A stretch of DNA of 64,000 bases from Myoxocephalus aenaeus (Eukaryota > Chordata > Actinopteri > Perciformes > Cottidae), in contig JBAMJR010000089.1 of assembly GCA_038501785.1 (NCBI GenBank), positions 5,312,001 through 5,376,000 of the forward strand, read 5' to 3'. This document shows positions 1-11,898 of the stretch, in pieces (position 1 is the stretch's first letter; each line of letters opens with the position of its first letter). Under the pieces are notes generated by a model. The model searched no databases and was not told the origin of the DNA. It worked only from the letters and a program-made list of their open reading frames with translations. Position numbers and translations under genes: made by a program.

Positions 1-1419
1 AGAGTGTCACAGGAGAATTACATTGTCAAGTCAAACTTATATGAGACACCACTGAGGAAATGCAACAAAATGAGGCAATAGCTGAGGCTGCTGCTTTCAG
101 TGAGCACCACTGTTTGCCCGCTTAGAAAAAAAAGAACTGAGCCACTGAAAACAGTTTTATAAAAAGATCTAAAAAATTACTTGATGCATATTTGTAATGA
201 TTCATGAAAAAAAATAGATGGATTTACTTCCATTATGTTTTATTAATTCAATATTAGTAACAATAGAAGATGTGTCAACTGGAGGGTTACATTTCCAAGC
301 ATTGCAAAGAGAACCAACAAGAAAATAAATTGGGCCTGGAGCAGCATCCTGGTAGTGAAAACACAGAATTCAGCATGTTTTGTGTCATTTGACATTAAAG
401 CTGCCCGTATTGACAAATAAACAATATAGACTTCAAACAAATCATCCTGTTATAGGCAAAGAACATTCAGCACTCGTACAAAAATAACACTTTTTGGAAT
501 ATGTGGTAAAACTATACATACATTACGTTGACACATGATTCTGTGGCAAAGGATGTCTCGCATAGCGTGTTGCTGCCATCATACCGGCTTCTTAGCTTCT
601 GTTTGGTTGTTGAGTATCGCCGTGTCGGTAAAAGATGAGATGAATGTTGCATCTCGATTCCAAAGTGTGCAACATAGCACGAAAGCTCTGATTCTCAATG
701 ACTGAGTAGTATGGAAAAAAAGTGTCAATCCACTTCGTGATTCAATTCGCCCTTCCCGTATTGGGCGGAAGAAGAAGCGAAATGCTGGAGGATCAAAAGA
801 AAAAGACTCACATTTTTGCAAAAACATCATGTATCACCAGATGCAGGGCAACATCTTTCAAAAAAGACCAAGTGAAATATTTGCTGACTTCAACTATATC
901 AATCAGACTGGTGCCCCTGTGGATCTGAAGGTTTGTTTTATTGTTTTAGCCGAATCATTTTTCAAAAGTACCGGTCCACTACGCTCTGAAACAGCAAAAG
1001 CCATTGTTGGTAGTTGACAGATACGACACATCGAGTCTTTTTTCACTCAAAAGAAAGTGATGAGCTTGAGCTTTGTTCAGGGTGCCTTAGGGACCCCTTC
1101 AAAGCAGAGAAGGGGTCTCAGTCATCTTAATGGGGCTCAGGTTTGTGAAAAGTATGAATAATGGGACAAAATATGAGGAACTACAGAGAGGTCAGCGCGA
1201 ACCATATATCATATGTCATCTAATTAACCTTAGCTGTCTGACTGTAGTCGTACGAGCGTTTCAATCATGGATCAGCACAAATTCTGACTTTGAGGATACA
1301 GTCAATTTCCAGAAAAACAGGAGATCAGACGTAACAGAATATATGCATCGCGTGTGGATTTTACAGTGTACCATCTTTACATGCATATAAAATTATATAG
1401 AACACAGGAGCTGTTCATT

Positions 1420-1440
1420 TCCCCCCCCCCCCCCCCCCCC
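1420..1440. repeat. poly(C) tract
   Basis: 20 consecutive C between ATTT and TCTCACTG. Length may vary or be a sequencing artefact. Confidence 0.9.
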
Positions 1441-2556
1441 TCTCACTGTGAGTGTCACACTGCAGCAATAGCACAGAGATAATGCTTTGTTCACACGCAG
1501 CAGCTGGATCAGGGTCTTCCACCACACACTGTGGGAGTGAGTTATTGTTCTCCTGGGAAATAAAGTCTAATTGATAATTACAAAGAGAGCAGACAGGACT
1601 AGGAATCGGCCCACACATTCTTTCACCGCTAAAGAAAATGTGCACAGCATGGTAAATACTTTACCAATATTCATGCATATTGCAAAAGACATGTCTGGTG
1701 GCGTGTGTGCACCCAAATTACACTTCAATCCATGGCAGATGGGAAAAAATATTGGCAACATTTGCAAAACTATTATTGTGAGAGCACTTGAAGATATGAA
1801 TGCTGCCCGATAATAAGGAGTTACTGTACTATGCACTAACAACAATGGGCTTTACACAGAGGGTGATAGAATTTCCAGGTTCACTGATTTGTTCCCCTCA
1901 TGATGTGGGCAGCCGGTTCCTTGTGGCTCTCTGCGGCCACATCTCTTCATTGATTGTTTGCAAGCAACCAGCTGCTTCACTTAAATGTGGCTGGCAGACT
2001 GCAGAGGTGGCACTCAAAGCCATTCAAGTAACAGAGTATTATCAGGAGCTATGCCAAACATTCAACTCCTGCACACACTACTGAGGTGCAATGTTTCTAA
2101 GAAAACAATGTTGCTTTAAAACCTCCAACGGCAGCTTTAACAAAAGGGAGTGCTCACTGTCAAACCAGCTGCTCGATAGTTTCTGGGAAATGACTGAGTA
2201 ATAATAATAATAATAATAAAATCTAACAATGATGTATTCTTTATAACCACCCACACAAGAGAAGGCACTAAGTCACACAGTCAAATAATTCCCTTTGGAC
2301 GAAGGTGCCAATTATGGATTTTTACCAACAAAATCAGTTTTCTGGGCAAAAAAGTTTTTCGTTCTTTGCCTGATATTATGAGGGGCACTTTTAATTATAA
2401 CATTTATGGAAACAAAACATGTGTTTGTGCATGATTTATAAACACAAAGTAAAAAAAAATTAAAAAAGACAGCGTAGGAATGGACGAAGAAAGACAAATA
2501 ACTATGCAAGTCTGCATGACTCATGACCAACTTGTTTACTTGACTGTATTCCCATA

Positions 2557-2590
<34 letters not shown>
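2557..2590. repeat. (TCTG)n microsatellite
   Basis: About 8 units of TCTG. Confidence 0.95.
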
Positions 2591-4149
2591 GATCATTACA
2601 ATAACACAAAATTATGATACTTCTGGTTCCCTCGTCTCAAAGTCAACAGGTTTTTTTAATGTCTTTTTTTGTGAGATGCCTGAAATAAGGTCTATGGTTA
2701 ACAGAAGCTGAAGATATTTTAATGTTTTGATCTTCGACATAAAACCAGTAAACTTTTTACGTCTTCAAAAAGGTGGTTGGTAACAAGTGGCGAAATGAGA
2801 CTACAAAACGTCATCACGCCTTTAGCTCAGTGATGGTGTGGTGTTGATGTTCATGTTAGCTTTTTACTTCTGCAAATTGCATTTATGGTAAAAAAAAAAA
2901 ATGTAAATCATAAAAGTGCTCTTCATTTGTGAAGATTATCTTGCTGAACAAAACGTGTAAGTATGGCTTTTTTTCCCCTGTGGAACCAGCACGATGCTAA
3001 CTTCCGGGTTTGGCCAACCACAATATGCATCCCTGCAGCACTCTACTGCAGGTGGTGTAACTATATACATTCTCCAGGCTACTTTGTACGCAAGCGGTGC
3101 ACTGGGACTGCAGTATGAACAATTCACCGACAGATGGTCAATACAGTTAGAAGCAGTGAAAGAGTGGCCCCACCTAGGCTCTCCTTCAGGTCCTTCGCAG
3201 GGAGTCTGCAGCTATCAGATTAATTGTACCATTTGTTTTCCTGAGGAATATTTGTGGTATTTTTTTAATTACTTTATTGGGTGACTTTTTTAGTTTGTTT
3301 TATAGACATACTCATTCCTGGATAATAATGCTTTTTAGCAGGTGGCAGACGAAGGGAGTGGAGGGGAGTGTGATGGTAGTATGAATATGTGGAAGGGAAT
3401 GATGGGATCAATGTATACTTATCAGTTGGATATTAGAGAAGGGAGGACTGTTCATTTACACTCAATTGACAGTTTCACATCTAGTTATAGCGAATGTAAA
3501 CTGAACTGTTGAGAGGTTTTGGATTCAACGTGATGGAAATTTGGAGGCTCTAGTTTGCGGTGTTAAATTGTATTGCATTACGCCGACAGATGTTTCTATT
3601 ATTTTGTTTACCCCATTTATGTCAAGGACGGTAGACTAAATAACAGAAACAGCTCTGTCAATAACACATTACAGTTTAATAGCTTTTATGCGCTCACTGT
3701 ATGTTGTACGTATATAAAAAAAAAAAACAGTGTTGTCGCCAAGACCAAAACACCCAAGACCAAGTCGTGACCAAGACCAGAAAGTATTAAGACCAAGAGT
3801 TTGAGGGGTTGAGACCAAGAACAAGGCAGGGCGACACAATATTCCTGCAGTCGTGGTCTTGAAATTAAATCCAGAGTTCCAAAAACAAGATTGAGTGAAA
3901 ATGTGGTCAATTTCCAGACAAGACCTTCAAAAAGTGGTCTTGAGACCAAAGTGTCGTTGAGACACTGAAAAACCATTAATATTAACTCGAGGTTGAAAAT
4001 AAATGAAATTATCCAAGTCACGTATGAGTACATACAAAATGTGCTTAAATCAGGGGTGGTCAAACCTTTTTTGATTGTGGACCATAAACAGAAAAATAAA
4101 CAAAAAGTCACAGGCTAAACAATAGTAACCCGGACCACCCTCTCCACCA

Positions 4150-4708
4150 CCTACTGCAGGGTCAGCGGAGCACTTTCTCCAAAAGGACAGATACAGGAAA
4201 ACATTCCTGCCCTCGGCAATAAGACTTTACAATAAGTCACCTCTTGCCAGATCCTCTGTAGATTGATTAATCACTGTACACGTTTATCTACACTTCATAT
4301 ACTCGCATGTCGAAGTGTCCCTGAGCAAGACACCTAACCCTCAACTGCTCCCCGGGCGCCTCACAGGGCTGCCCACTGCTCCCTATCCAGGGATGGGTCA
4401 AATGCAGAGAAGAATTTCCCCAAGGGGATTAATAAAGTGCATGTTTCTGTTTTTCTTTCTACTTACACATACATACTTTGCATTTTTGCACTTGTCTATT
4501 GTTTAAGTTTAATTTAATTTCTTAAAGTAATACTCTCTGTGCTGTACATATCTTTCATCCCAGCCATTTTTATTTTATTTGTATTTTTGTATATATCTTT
4601 CATCCCTGTTGTTTTAATATTTTATTTGGGGTCTGTAAATTGCTAGTCCGACAACAAATTTCCTCTTGGGGATTAATAAAGTATATATTCATTCATTCAT
4701 TCATTAAA
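4150..4708 (+). mobile_element. L2-like LINE 3' end with (ATTC)n tail
   Basis: The short frame reading RYRKTFLPSAIRLYNKS (about 4175-4240) resembles the C-terminal end of L2-type reverse transcriptase ORFs. The AT-rich 3' UTR ends GGGGATTAATAAAGT followed by ATTC repeats (about 4687-4706), typical of L2 tails. A SINE-like segment interrupts it. Only the 3' end is present. Confidence 0.65.
4304..4440 (+). repeat. V-SINE-like core fragment
   Basis: TCGAAGTGTCCCTGAGCAAG, then ACACCTAACCC, CTGCTCCC and GGATGGGTCAAATGCAGAG are recognisable from very abundant fish SINEs and related repeats. It ends in GGGATTAATAAAGTG, the same L2-type 3' end as its neighbour. No tRNA-like head with A and B boxes is recognisable. 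Confidence 0.6.
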
Positions 4709-5355
4709 TGCATTAGTTTCCAACCAGTTAAACTGCAAGGAAATCAGTGTTTCTAGACCAGAAAACCACACCATATAAATAAATCTATCAAATTATCTCC
4801 AGCCATTTAATACTTGACATCACATGTGCCCACATTTAACGTAGGTATTTCTGCATCTGCTGCTCTTAAATTTAAATTACTTCTATACTTTTAAACATGA
4901 AAACAGTGCAAGGCCTAAGTGCCCGCTTAACAGATTTACACATACAATCATATGTAATTTAAGTTAAAACAGGAATACATTTGCTAAATATTGGTCTCTG
5001 TTCATGTCCCAAGGGCCCACCTAAAAGGTTACGATGCAAATGTAAGTGTTAGATGTAAATTTGTAGTTATGTAAGTATAATATTAAGATGTACCAATAAG
5101 AACAAGCAGGAATGGTAAAATATAGTTTTTTGTGCCAAGAGGTTGAGATGGAGATCATTCCACTAAATTGAATCTCGTGTTTGAACTAGAATGTGCAATG
5201 TACATACACTGCTATTTATCAGAAATATGCTCAAGCTATATTCTAGTTCACTTTTCTTGTTGTTGTTTTTTAAATCACCATGGGCCAATTAAAAAAAACA
5301 GACAGCAGGCCGCGGTTGGCCCACTGACCATAATTTAGCCACCCCAGGCTTAAGT

Positions 5356-7479
5356 AAAGAACATCAGTATGTATGTTGGTTTGTTTATAGATCAAGACAA
5401 AGGGAGAGAGAATGTGAAAGAGACACACAGAGAGAGACAATAACCGGCAAAGTATTGTACAATAAAAAGCAGTCTTCTTTTCGACTCAAGAATAGAACAC
5501 CTCAGATGTCTTTGTCCTTTTATTTCTAACATTAACAAAGATCAAAATTGGTGATGAAAACCAATGTAACAAAATAAATACTGTGATTTTGTCCTTGAAT
5601 AAATTTACATTTAAAATGCTGAAAGGGGGGAAATAATCTTGACATAGCTCATCTTGGTCAAGTCTGGGTGGTCAGTATAGTTTTGGTTGAACCCTGAAGA
5701 ACTCTCCAACTTTCTGCTTTGAAGGCGACAGCTCTGTGTGTTTCAAACCTTAGCTCGCCTTTGCTCTCTGACTGACTGACTGACTGTGACACTGACAGTT
5801 GAATTTCTCATGAAAGAAAATGACTTAATCTCGAAGGGCTTTTGCAGCCCTTGAAGAGTAATTTCCACTGAGTTAGACATGTCAGTGCTGCAGACCACCT
5901 AGTGAGTTGAAAAGGAGGGTAAAAGCCCATTGGGTGCCATGCATCAAGGTGAGGACAGGGATAGGGATGTAGTGAGGCAACTGCAACAAACTATCCCACA
6001 ATCCTCTGGAACCAGGTCTCCAACGTATGTGCCTGAGGCTGCTGTGGGAAACAGAGACTCAACATCGGGAGTACAAAAGGCCCGATGAAGGCTCCGCTGT
6101 GGCCAGGAGGAGAGTGGGGAGGAGGCCTGGAGCAGTCTCAAGATACAAAATTAATGAATCCTTGGTGGAAAAGTAAAACATAGGAGCTGCTATGGGAAAA
6201 CTACTTTTTTTGTTATGCCTGGCTGGATGACAGGTGGGTGAGTGAGTGAGTGAGTGAGTGAGTGAGAGTGAGAGACCGACCATATAAATCTATTAATGTA
6301 GTTCTTTACTAAGAATACCGATCCTGCATCCACCTCACCAAACCTCATTTTCAAGGGTGCATTTGTATTTTTGACAGATGTGTCCCAAGTCTGAAATGTC
6401 AGACTGGAGGTCCAATTTGGACTTAATCCACAACTGACGTGTATACTAAATATTATGAAATACTGCAATCTGCACTGCATAAATTCATTTTTACAAAAAA
6501 ATTACATGAAAATAAAAAAAGAATAGGGGCCGTCAGACATTCTAAATAAAACCAATCCCAAATGTGGTCAACCCGCACAATCCTAAATAGAGACAGAACA
6601 TCAATGCTGGCAGCTGCATAATGCAAAACCAGTTAATGGGCAGCCACGGTTGATTTTTCTCTGCATTTCATAGTTCACAAATCCTTATTTTATGTCAAAA
6701 ACAATTTTTTCTCCTGCCATGATTCAAATAAATCATGTGGTCAGTACTGACAGTGAGTAAGCTTGGACCAACTGGGGTATTAGACATATTGACAAACAGA
6801 CCCAAAGACCCGCAGTAATACATTGGGACCCGTTTAGACTGAAATGTGTTTTGAAAATGGCCCTACACAGGTCCGGGGTCAGGTCTCAATTACCAGGATC
6901 CAGTTCCCATAAAGACCTCCCCACAAGACTCAACCATGATGCCACACATTAGAACAGAACATATGCTATGATGTGGCTGTCCCTCACATTTCTAATGACT
7001 TTGAGATATCGTGTGGCAAAGTAATAACAGCAGACTTACATTTTGGTCCTGCTATTAATGTAGATTAATTAAGAGCAAAAAAACATTCCTGAACCATCTC
7101 TTTATATATAATTATATACATTTAATCAACACAGACTTGACCAAACTGATCAACTAGGTCTAAACCCCAACTAGAAACCAGCATAGTATTTACCACTCTC
7201 CGACTATTCTCTATACTGCAAGTCTGCGGTATTGCCACATTTTATTTCACAGACTCGGCTACCAATACTAAAATTATCTTCCTTAAGTTTGTTTTCCCAG
7301 TAAAGCTATTGTCAGCCCCAAACTGATGTTGTGTGGGTGGCAACTGCAATGTACGACTCTGATGGCCTGTAGTTCTCTTTCACACTTCAAGGGCCCACAT
7401 CAACACAAGCATCGCTTGGGAGACTAGCATGGACAACATACACTGAAGTATATGGCCCAGAGCCCAAATAGTCCAGCTT
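5356..7479. other. no gene recognised
   Basis: Non-repetitive AT-rich sequence apart from (ACTG)n at about 5769-5786 and (TGAG)n. No frame looks coding. Confidence 0.6.
6238..6266. repeat. (TGAG)n microsatellite
   Basis: About 7 units of GTGA/TGAG. Confidence 0.95.
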
Positions 7480-7889
7480 TTAAAATGGAAAAAATTGCAA
7501 CAGAATTTATTTTGGCACAGTGGTCTTCTATGAAGTGTCCTGAATAACATACTAAAAGTCCTAAGAAATTACTGCTGCGGAAATAGGTTAAATATGCAAA
7601 AATCCAAGATGGCCGCCATAAATCTATAATGTCTCATATCTCCACTATCACAAGAGATATTTGAATTATTTAAAATGCGATTATACGTTTTTTGGACATA
7701 AGGAATCATTTAGAATAGGTTACGACTTGATTGGATGCAATGGTCATGGAAAAAAATCCAATATGGACAGCAAAAATGCATATTTTATCATATATTTGCG
7801 TGCGAATCTTCACCAATCACCAGTTTGCTATACTTCGTGTATTTAATACTGAATTATGAATCACAACATTACCTGGTGGTATCTATTTC

Positions 7890-8944
7890 CTTCAGTGTTG
7901 GGCCGTCAGGCTGGCCTAAACAGAATCAACGAGCCAAGAAGCATATTCCTAAAGCAAATGTGACCGCTGCAGACATTGCTGCTGTTGGTCGCATCAACAT
8001 TCGGTATTTCAAGATCCCTCCAGCACTACCATCTATTATATATCTACCCCTTGTATTGTTGGAGGCAGAAGATCCAATAGCACAGCTAGATGTCTTATGG
8101 AAGAGCTCACTACTCCTTCATTCTCCAAGACCAGCATGGGTTGGAATGATGCAGATGTTGCATCATGGTCAACACCCAGGAAAGGCCACAGTGATGTTCT
8201 TGCCAATGATTGATCTTAATCCAGGCGATACATCATATATCTACTCTACACTGCATTTCGTAACAGCTCAGGCGAAACGATATGATGTCACTCCAGTCCT
8301 GACATTTGACCAGCCCTTATATTGGAAAGCGATGATGATTATCCGGTCTCAGCCCAATGACAGTTATCTGAAGTGTATGGTTCTGAGGCTTTGTGGGTTC
8401 CATATGCAGATGAGCTTCTTAGGCAGGATCGGACACCTGATGGCCGATTCAGGACTACAGGAACTCCTCGAGATTGCATATGCTAGCAACATTGTTAGCC
8501 ACATGTTGACTGGCAAAGCGGTGTCAAGGACAGTCCGTGGTCACCTGCTGGTAGATGCTGCACTCAATACCATTCTTGTGGCCGATACATACAACATTCC
8601 AGTACCAACTAACCAGGAAGCTGATGACTCCGAAGCTGTAGGTGTTCTACAAAACCATCACGACTGACTGCAGCTGCGGAACTGTATGACGATGTCGTGT
8701 ACATTCTCTGGGGAAGAGGTGTGTTCACCAGAAGCGTTAGTGCGACTCAAAAGTAAAGTGAATGGGAAGAAGGAAACAATGACTGGGCGCACAGCAACCT
8801 TATGGTTACAGTATATGGAGATGGTGGATATCCTGCGAAGGTTTCTCAAAGCAGAACAAACGGGAAACTGGAGATTGCATCTTCAGTCAGTACGTGAAAT
8901 GCTACCCTACTTTGCAGCAGCTGGACACAAATTATATGCGAAGT

Positions 8945-9006
<62 letters not shown>

Positions 9007-9815
9007 CGATGACCATGCTGCCCGAAACACACCCCGATGTCCATCAGAAATTCGAGGAAGGGTATCATATAGTGAGGCGTAGTGACAGATACTGGGGAGG
9101 ACTGTTCACAGACCTCATCATAGAGCATGTCCTAATGAGGAGCGTAAAGACGCACGGAGGATTGACATGAGGAAAGGGCATGACCGAAACTCAGTGCCTA
9201 CTGTGGGTCATGTCCATGCCGGCATGTGCCAACATGAATGATGCCATGCAGAAGTTCACTGCTGTGTCATATGAGACCAGTGACCAACACAAGGATATGT
9301 AAAATGCTAGACAAGCTAGAGATGTCAATGACACCCTGTATCTTATCAGCTACCTCGCACAGAGGGATCCATTCGTTGAGAATCCATCACTGTTCAACAT
9401 CGCCAATGGCATGACGGCCCAAAAAGGAGTCAACATTGACCGATCAAGAGAAATTGGGGAAGATATTCAAGACTCCATGGTCGGGGTATCTGTAGAAGAT
9501 TATGTGTTCAGGAAAGCTGAACAGGCCACAACACTTGGATCAAGATCAACAGTGAAGGTCAAAGGAGAATCTGTAACGGTGGATCCACAGTTGATATTTC
9601 AGAGGTTGGTAACTATAGAACAGCGTTCAGAAGATGTTTCATCCTTATTCAAGTATGAGCTCTGCACTCATCCACCTGCACTGTTTGAATCAGCTGCACT
9701 CCCCCTGCAGGCAAATAAGGCAACACTGGCCGATGTGCTCTGGAAGACTATGAAGGGAGAGCAACGAGAACCCAGTGCAAATGTCCAGTATGTGTTAGAT
9801 GATGGTGCTCTATTA
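7890..9815 (+). pseudogene. decayed gene of the TTAA-flanked element, probable transposase-like protein of unassigned family
   Basis: The first long frame (7735-8667, 310 codons) begins inside the terminal repeat. Recognisable protein starts near 7890, after a splice-acceptor-like TTCCTTCAG. Visible blocks are KANVTAADIAAVGRINIRYF, SPRPAWVGMMQMLHHGQHPG, FLPMIDLNPGDTSYIYSTL, VLTFDQPLYWKAMMI, RLCGFHMQMSFLGRIGHLM and GKAVSRTVRGHLLVDAALN. It continues in other frames as AAELYDDVVYILWGRG (about 8665-8715), WLQYMEMVDILRRFLKAEQT (about 8800), LFTDLIIEHVLMRS (about 9100) and GMTETQCLLWVMSMPAC. From 9411 to about 9810 it is open again (SREIGEDIQDSMVGV, FKYELCTHPPALFESAALPL). Breaks are frame changes at about 8650-8760, an expanded (TA)n at 8949-9005, TGA at 9168 and TAA at 9300. 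I recall similar proteins in many fish and invertebrate genomes but cannot name the family. D-, H- and E-containing blocks could be a DDE-type core; that is inference. Confidence 0.7.
8949..9005. repeat. (TA)n microsatellite inside the transposase-like pseudogene
   Basis: About 28 TA units replace what should be coding sequence after GHKLYAKSAY. The reading frame differs on the two sides, so the expansion broke the gene. Confidence 0.95.
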
Positions 9816-10609
9816 TATGTTATGTTGTACTTACCTGCCTTGATTATATTAATATACAATTTCATTCAATGAAATGTTGTATATCGGTGCAAATATATGA
9901 TGATAAACGAATTTTTGGTGGCCATATTGGATCTTTTTCCATGATTATTGCATCCGATCAAGTCGTAACCTTTTTGAAATGATTCCTTATGTCCAACAAC
10001 CATATAATAGCATTTAAAATCATTCAAATGTCTCTTCTGATAGTGGAGATATGAGACATTATATATTTATGGCGGCCATCTTGGATTTTGGCATATTTAA
10101 CCTATTTCCGCAACAGTAATTTCTTAGGACTTTTAGTATGTTATTCAGGACACTTCATAGAAGTGCCAAAATAAATTCTGTTGCAATTTTTTCCATTTTT
10201 AATGGTTGAATTGGCTAGATTGACTGGACTAAAAAGGCAGGCTGCACGGGGTTCTGTTGAAGTTTGAAATAAGGTTTTTCTGAATAAACAAATATTTCTT
10301 TTAAATTCACTTTATTTACACATCATAATTTATTTCTGCCCTCGTTTTTTTTTAGCAGCCTAACCTCGAAACCTCAGCCAAACCTTCAAACCTTGCATAA
10401 AACAAAGATCTTCTTATCAATTGTTTTTTGGAAATTAGCTTGGTAAATTTCAGTTCATAAAAGCAAAGCTTTCACATTGCTTTAAAAACCCTTTAAAGGC
10501 CCATACATGTTTTTGATGTGCACTTTCAGTACATGGAACTGAGGCTGCAGCTACAAAAACCACTACATCTGCCAACGCACAACAGTACAGTTGTACAGTA
10601 CGAACCAAG

Positions 10610-11890
10610 CAGTGGTGGGCCGTCAGGGCCTGCTAAGCCTTCTCTGCTGGCCTGAACAGAAAACACAAAGTTGTAGCTATTTTATAATTTCATTGTTTTT
10701 CACAAATACACTACATGTATTGTATTATTTTTCCCTATTAGCTTATTTTCTCATTGCACAGCTCCTGTCTTCCTCTGTTGCCCTGCCTGCAGCCTTCAGC
10801 CTGCAGCTGGTTTGAAGGAGAAGTTTTCATCCAATCAATTGTTTTCTCCTGTGTCTCTATGGGAGCAAAGCAGTTTAAGCAGGCCTTTGCAGATTAAAGT
10901 ACACGGGGAGTTGACGTTGTGATTGATTGTCATGGATTTCAACAAATCAGATCTTTAGTTTGACAAGCTGGGTGTATTCTTTGACGTGCAGCGCCTGCGA
11001 AATGGCATGGATGTATGATTGGTCAGTGGATCGGCGTGACCATTAACATGCACTGTGATTGGTCAGTGGGGCAGCGTACGAAAGAAGGAGAAGAAGAAGA
11101 AGCTAGAAACTAGAACCTAGAATCTCAGGCTGAAGCCTGAGAAACAGACTTGCTGGTGGATTTACTGATGATGCCTTACGTAGGGTTATGTGCATCTGGT
11201 GAGTGAAATGCTGGTTGTGTTACTTTTTTAACATCTGCAGTCGTATTTAAATCATAAACAAGCCACAGCGCTGTTGTTGCTGCTGGTCGAGCCGGGACTG
11301 GGGCTGGTCCCGCGCCTCTCCCCTCGCCAAGGTGCCAGCAGCTGTACCGGAGATGTGTGCAGTGTTTTAGTGCTGCGGTTTTGTTGGATTGTTTTGTTAT
11401 AACTAAATGTGACTGGTTGTTGATTTGGACTTAATGACGCAGCAACGGCGAGGTTGGAGGCTTGCTCCACAGAGTGTCCGCTGTTAACCTTATATGCCCC
11501 CAGCGCCTCATTTTCTGAAGAAAAAAAACGGCACCATAATTATCTCTGCAACCACATGGTTGTTTAACTTAATTTAAATTGCTACAATACCGTAACCCTT
11601 GTGAGAAGAGACCTATGGTTTAAATGGTAACCGTTAATAAAGCACCTTTTTTTTCTCGTAAAAGTGGTTAAAATAGCTCTGCAGGTCGGTCCACACACCC
11701 CCGTGTGACCTCCCTCCATGCCAGTAATAGTGCAAAAAAATCGTCTGTATAGCAGAGTGAGTGTCTGCTGTCCACACATGACAGTCTGTATGAACGCGCC
11801 TTGTAGGCAGTGCGCCGTGTTGCACGGGTCGGTCTAATAGTAACTCCCAGGCACTGAAGGCCTAGGTCGAAAATGCACGGCCCACCACTG
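10610..11890. mobile_element. hAT-family non-autonomous DNA transposon, 1281 bp
   Basis: Ends CAGTGGTGGGCCGT and ACGGCCCACCACTG are inverted copies. Perfect 8-bp target duplication GAACCAAG at 10602-10609 and 11891-11898. No transposase frame was seen. The interior is partly GC-rich (11280-11480). Confidence 0.9.
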
Positions 11891-11898
11891 GAACCAAG

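Larger units (their letters stand above)
1..4042. other. no gene recognised
   Basis: AT-rich sequence with poly(C), (ATA)n and (TCTG)n tracts. Short open frames have no recognisable content. A degenerate GACCAAGA-rich stretch at 3735-3960 resembles a fish repeat, but its borders are unclear. Confidence 0.6.
4051..5347. mobile_element. hAT-family non-autonomous DNA transposon with nested retroelements
   Basis: Starts CAGGGGTGGTCAAACC and ends TAGCCACCCCAG, imperfect inverted termini of the hAT (Charlie-like) type. Flanks are GCTTAAAT (4043-4050) and GCTTAAGT (5348-5355), an 8-bp target duplication matching at 7 of 8 bases. No transposase was seen. An L2-like LINE tail and a SINE-like core lie inside. 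Confidence 0.8.
7480..10202 (+). mobile_element. 2.72-kb element with about 324-bp terminal inverted repeats, unassigned family
   Basis: The left terminus (7480-7803) and right terminus (9879-10202) are inverted copies, with shared blocks such as AATGGAAAAAATTGCAACAG, ATCCAAGATGGC, TCTCATATCTCCACTATC and CATATATTTGC. Both outer ends sit at TTAA, so a TTAA target duplication is possible but cannot be separated from the repeat itself. The interior holds one decayed coding region, read plus-wise. The size and single gene fit a DNA transposon. The terminal repeats differ by scattered substitutions and small indels, so the copy is not recent. Confidence 0.85.

Noticed and set aside
3686..4111. 141-codon minus-strand frame
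   Set aside because: Runs across a degenerate GACCAAGA-type repeat and into the hAT terminus, so it cannot be a host gene.
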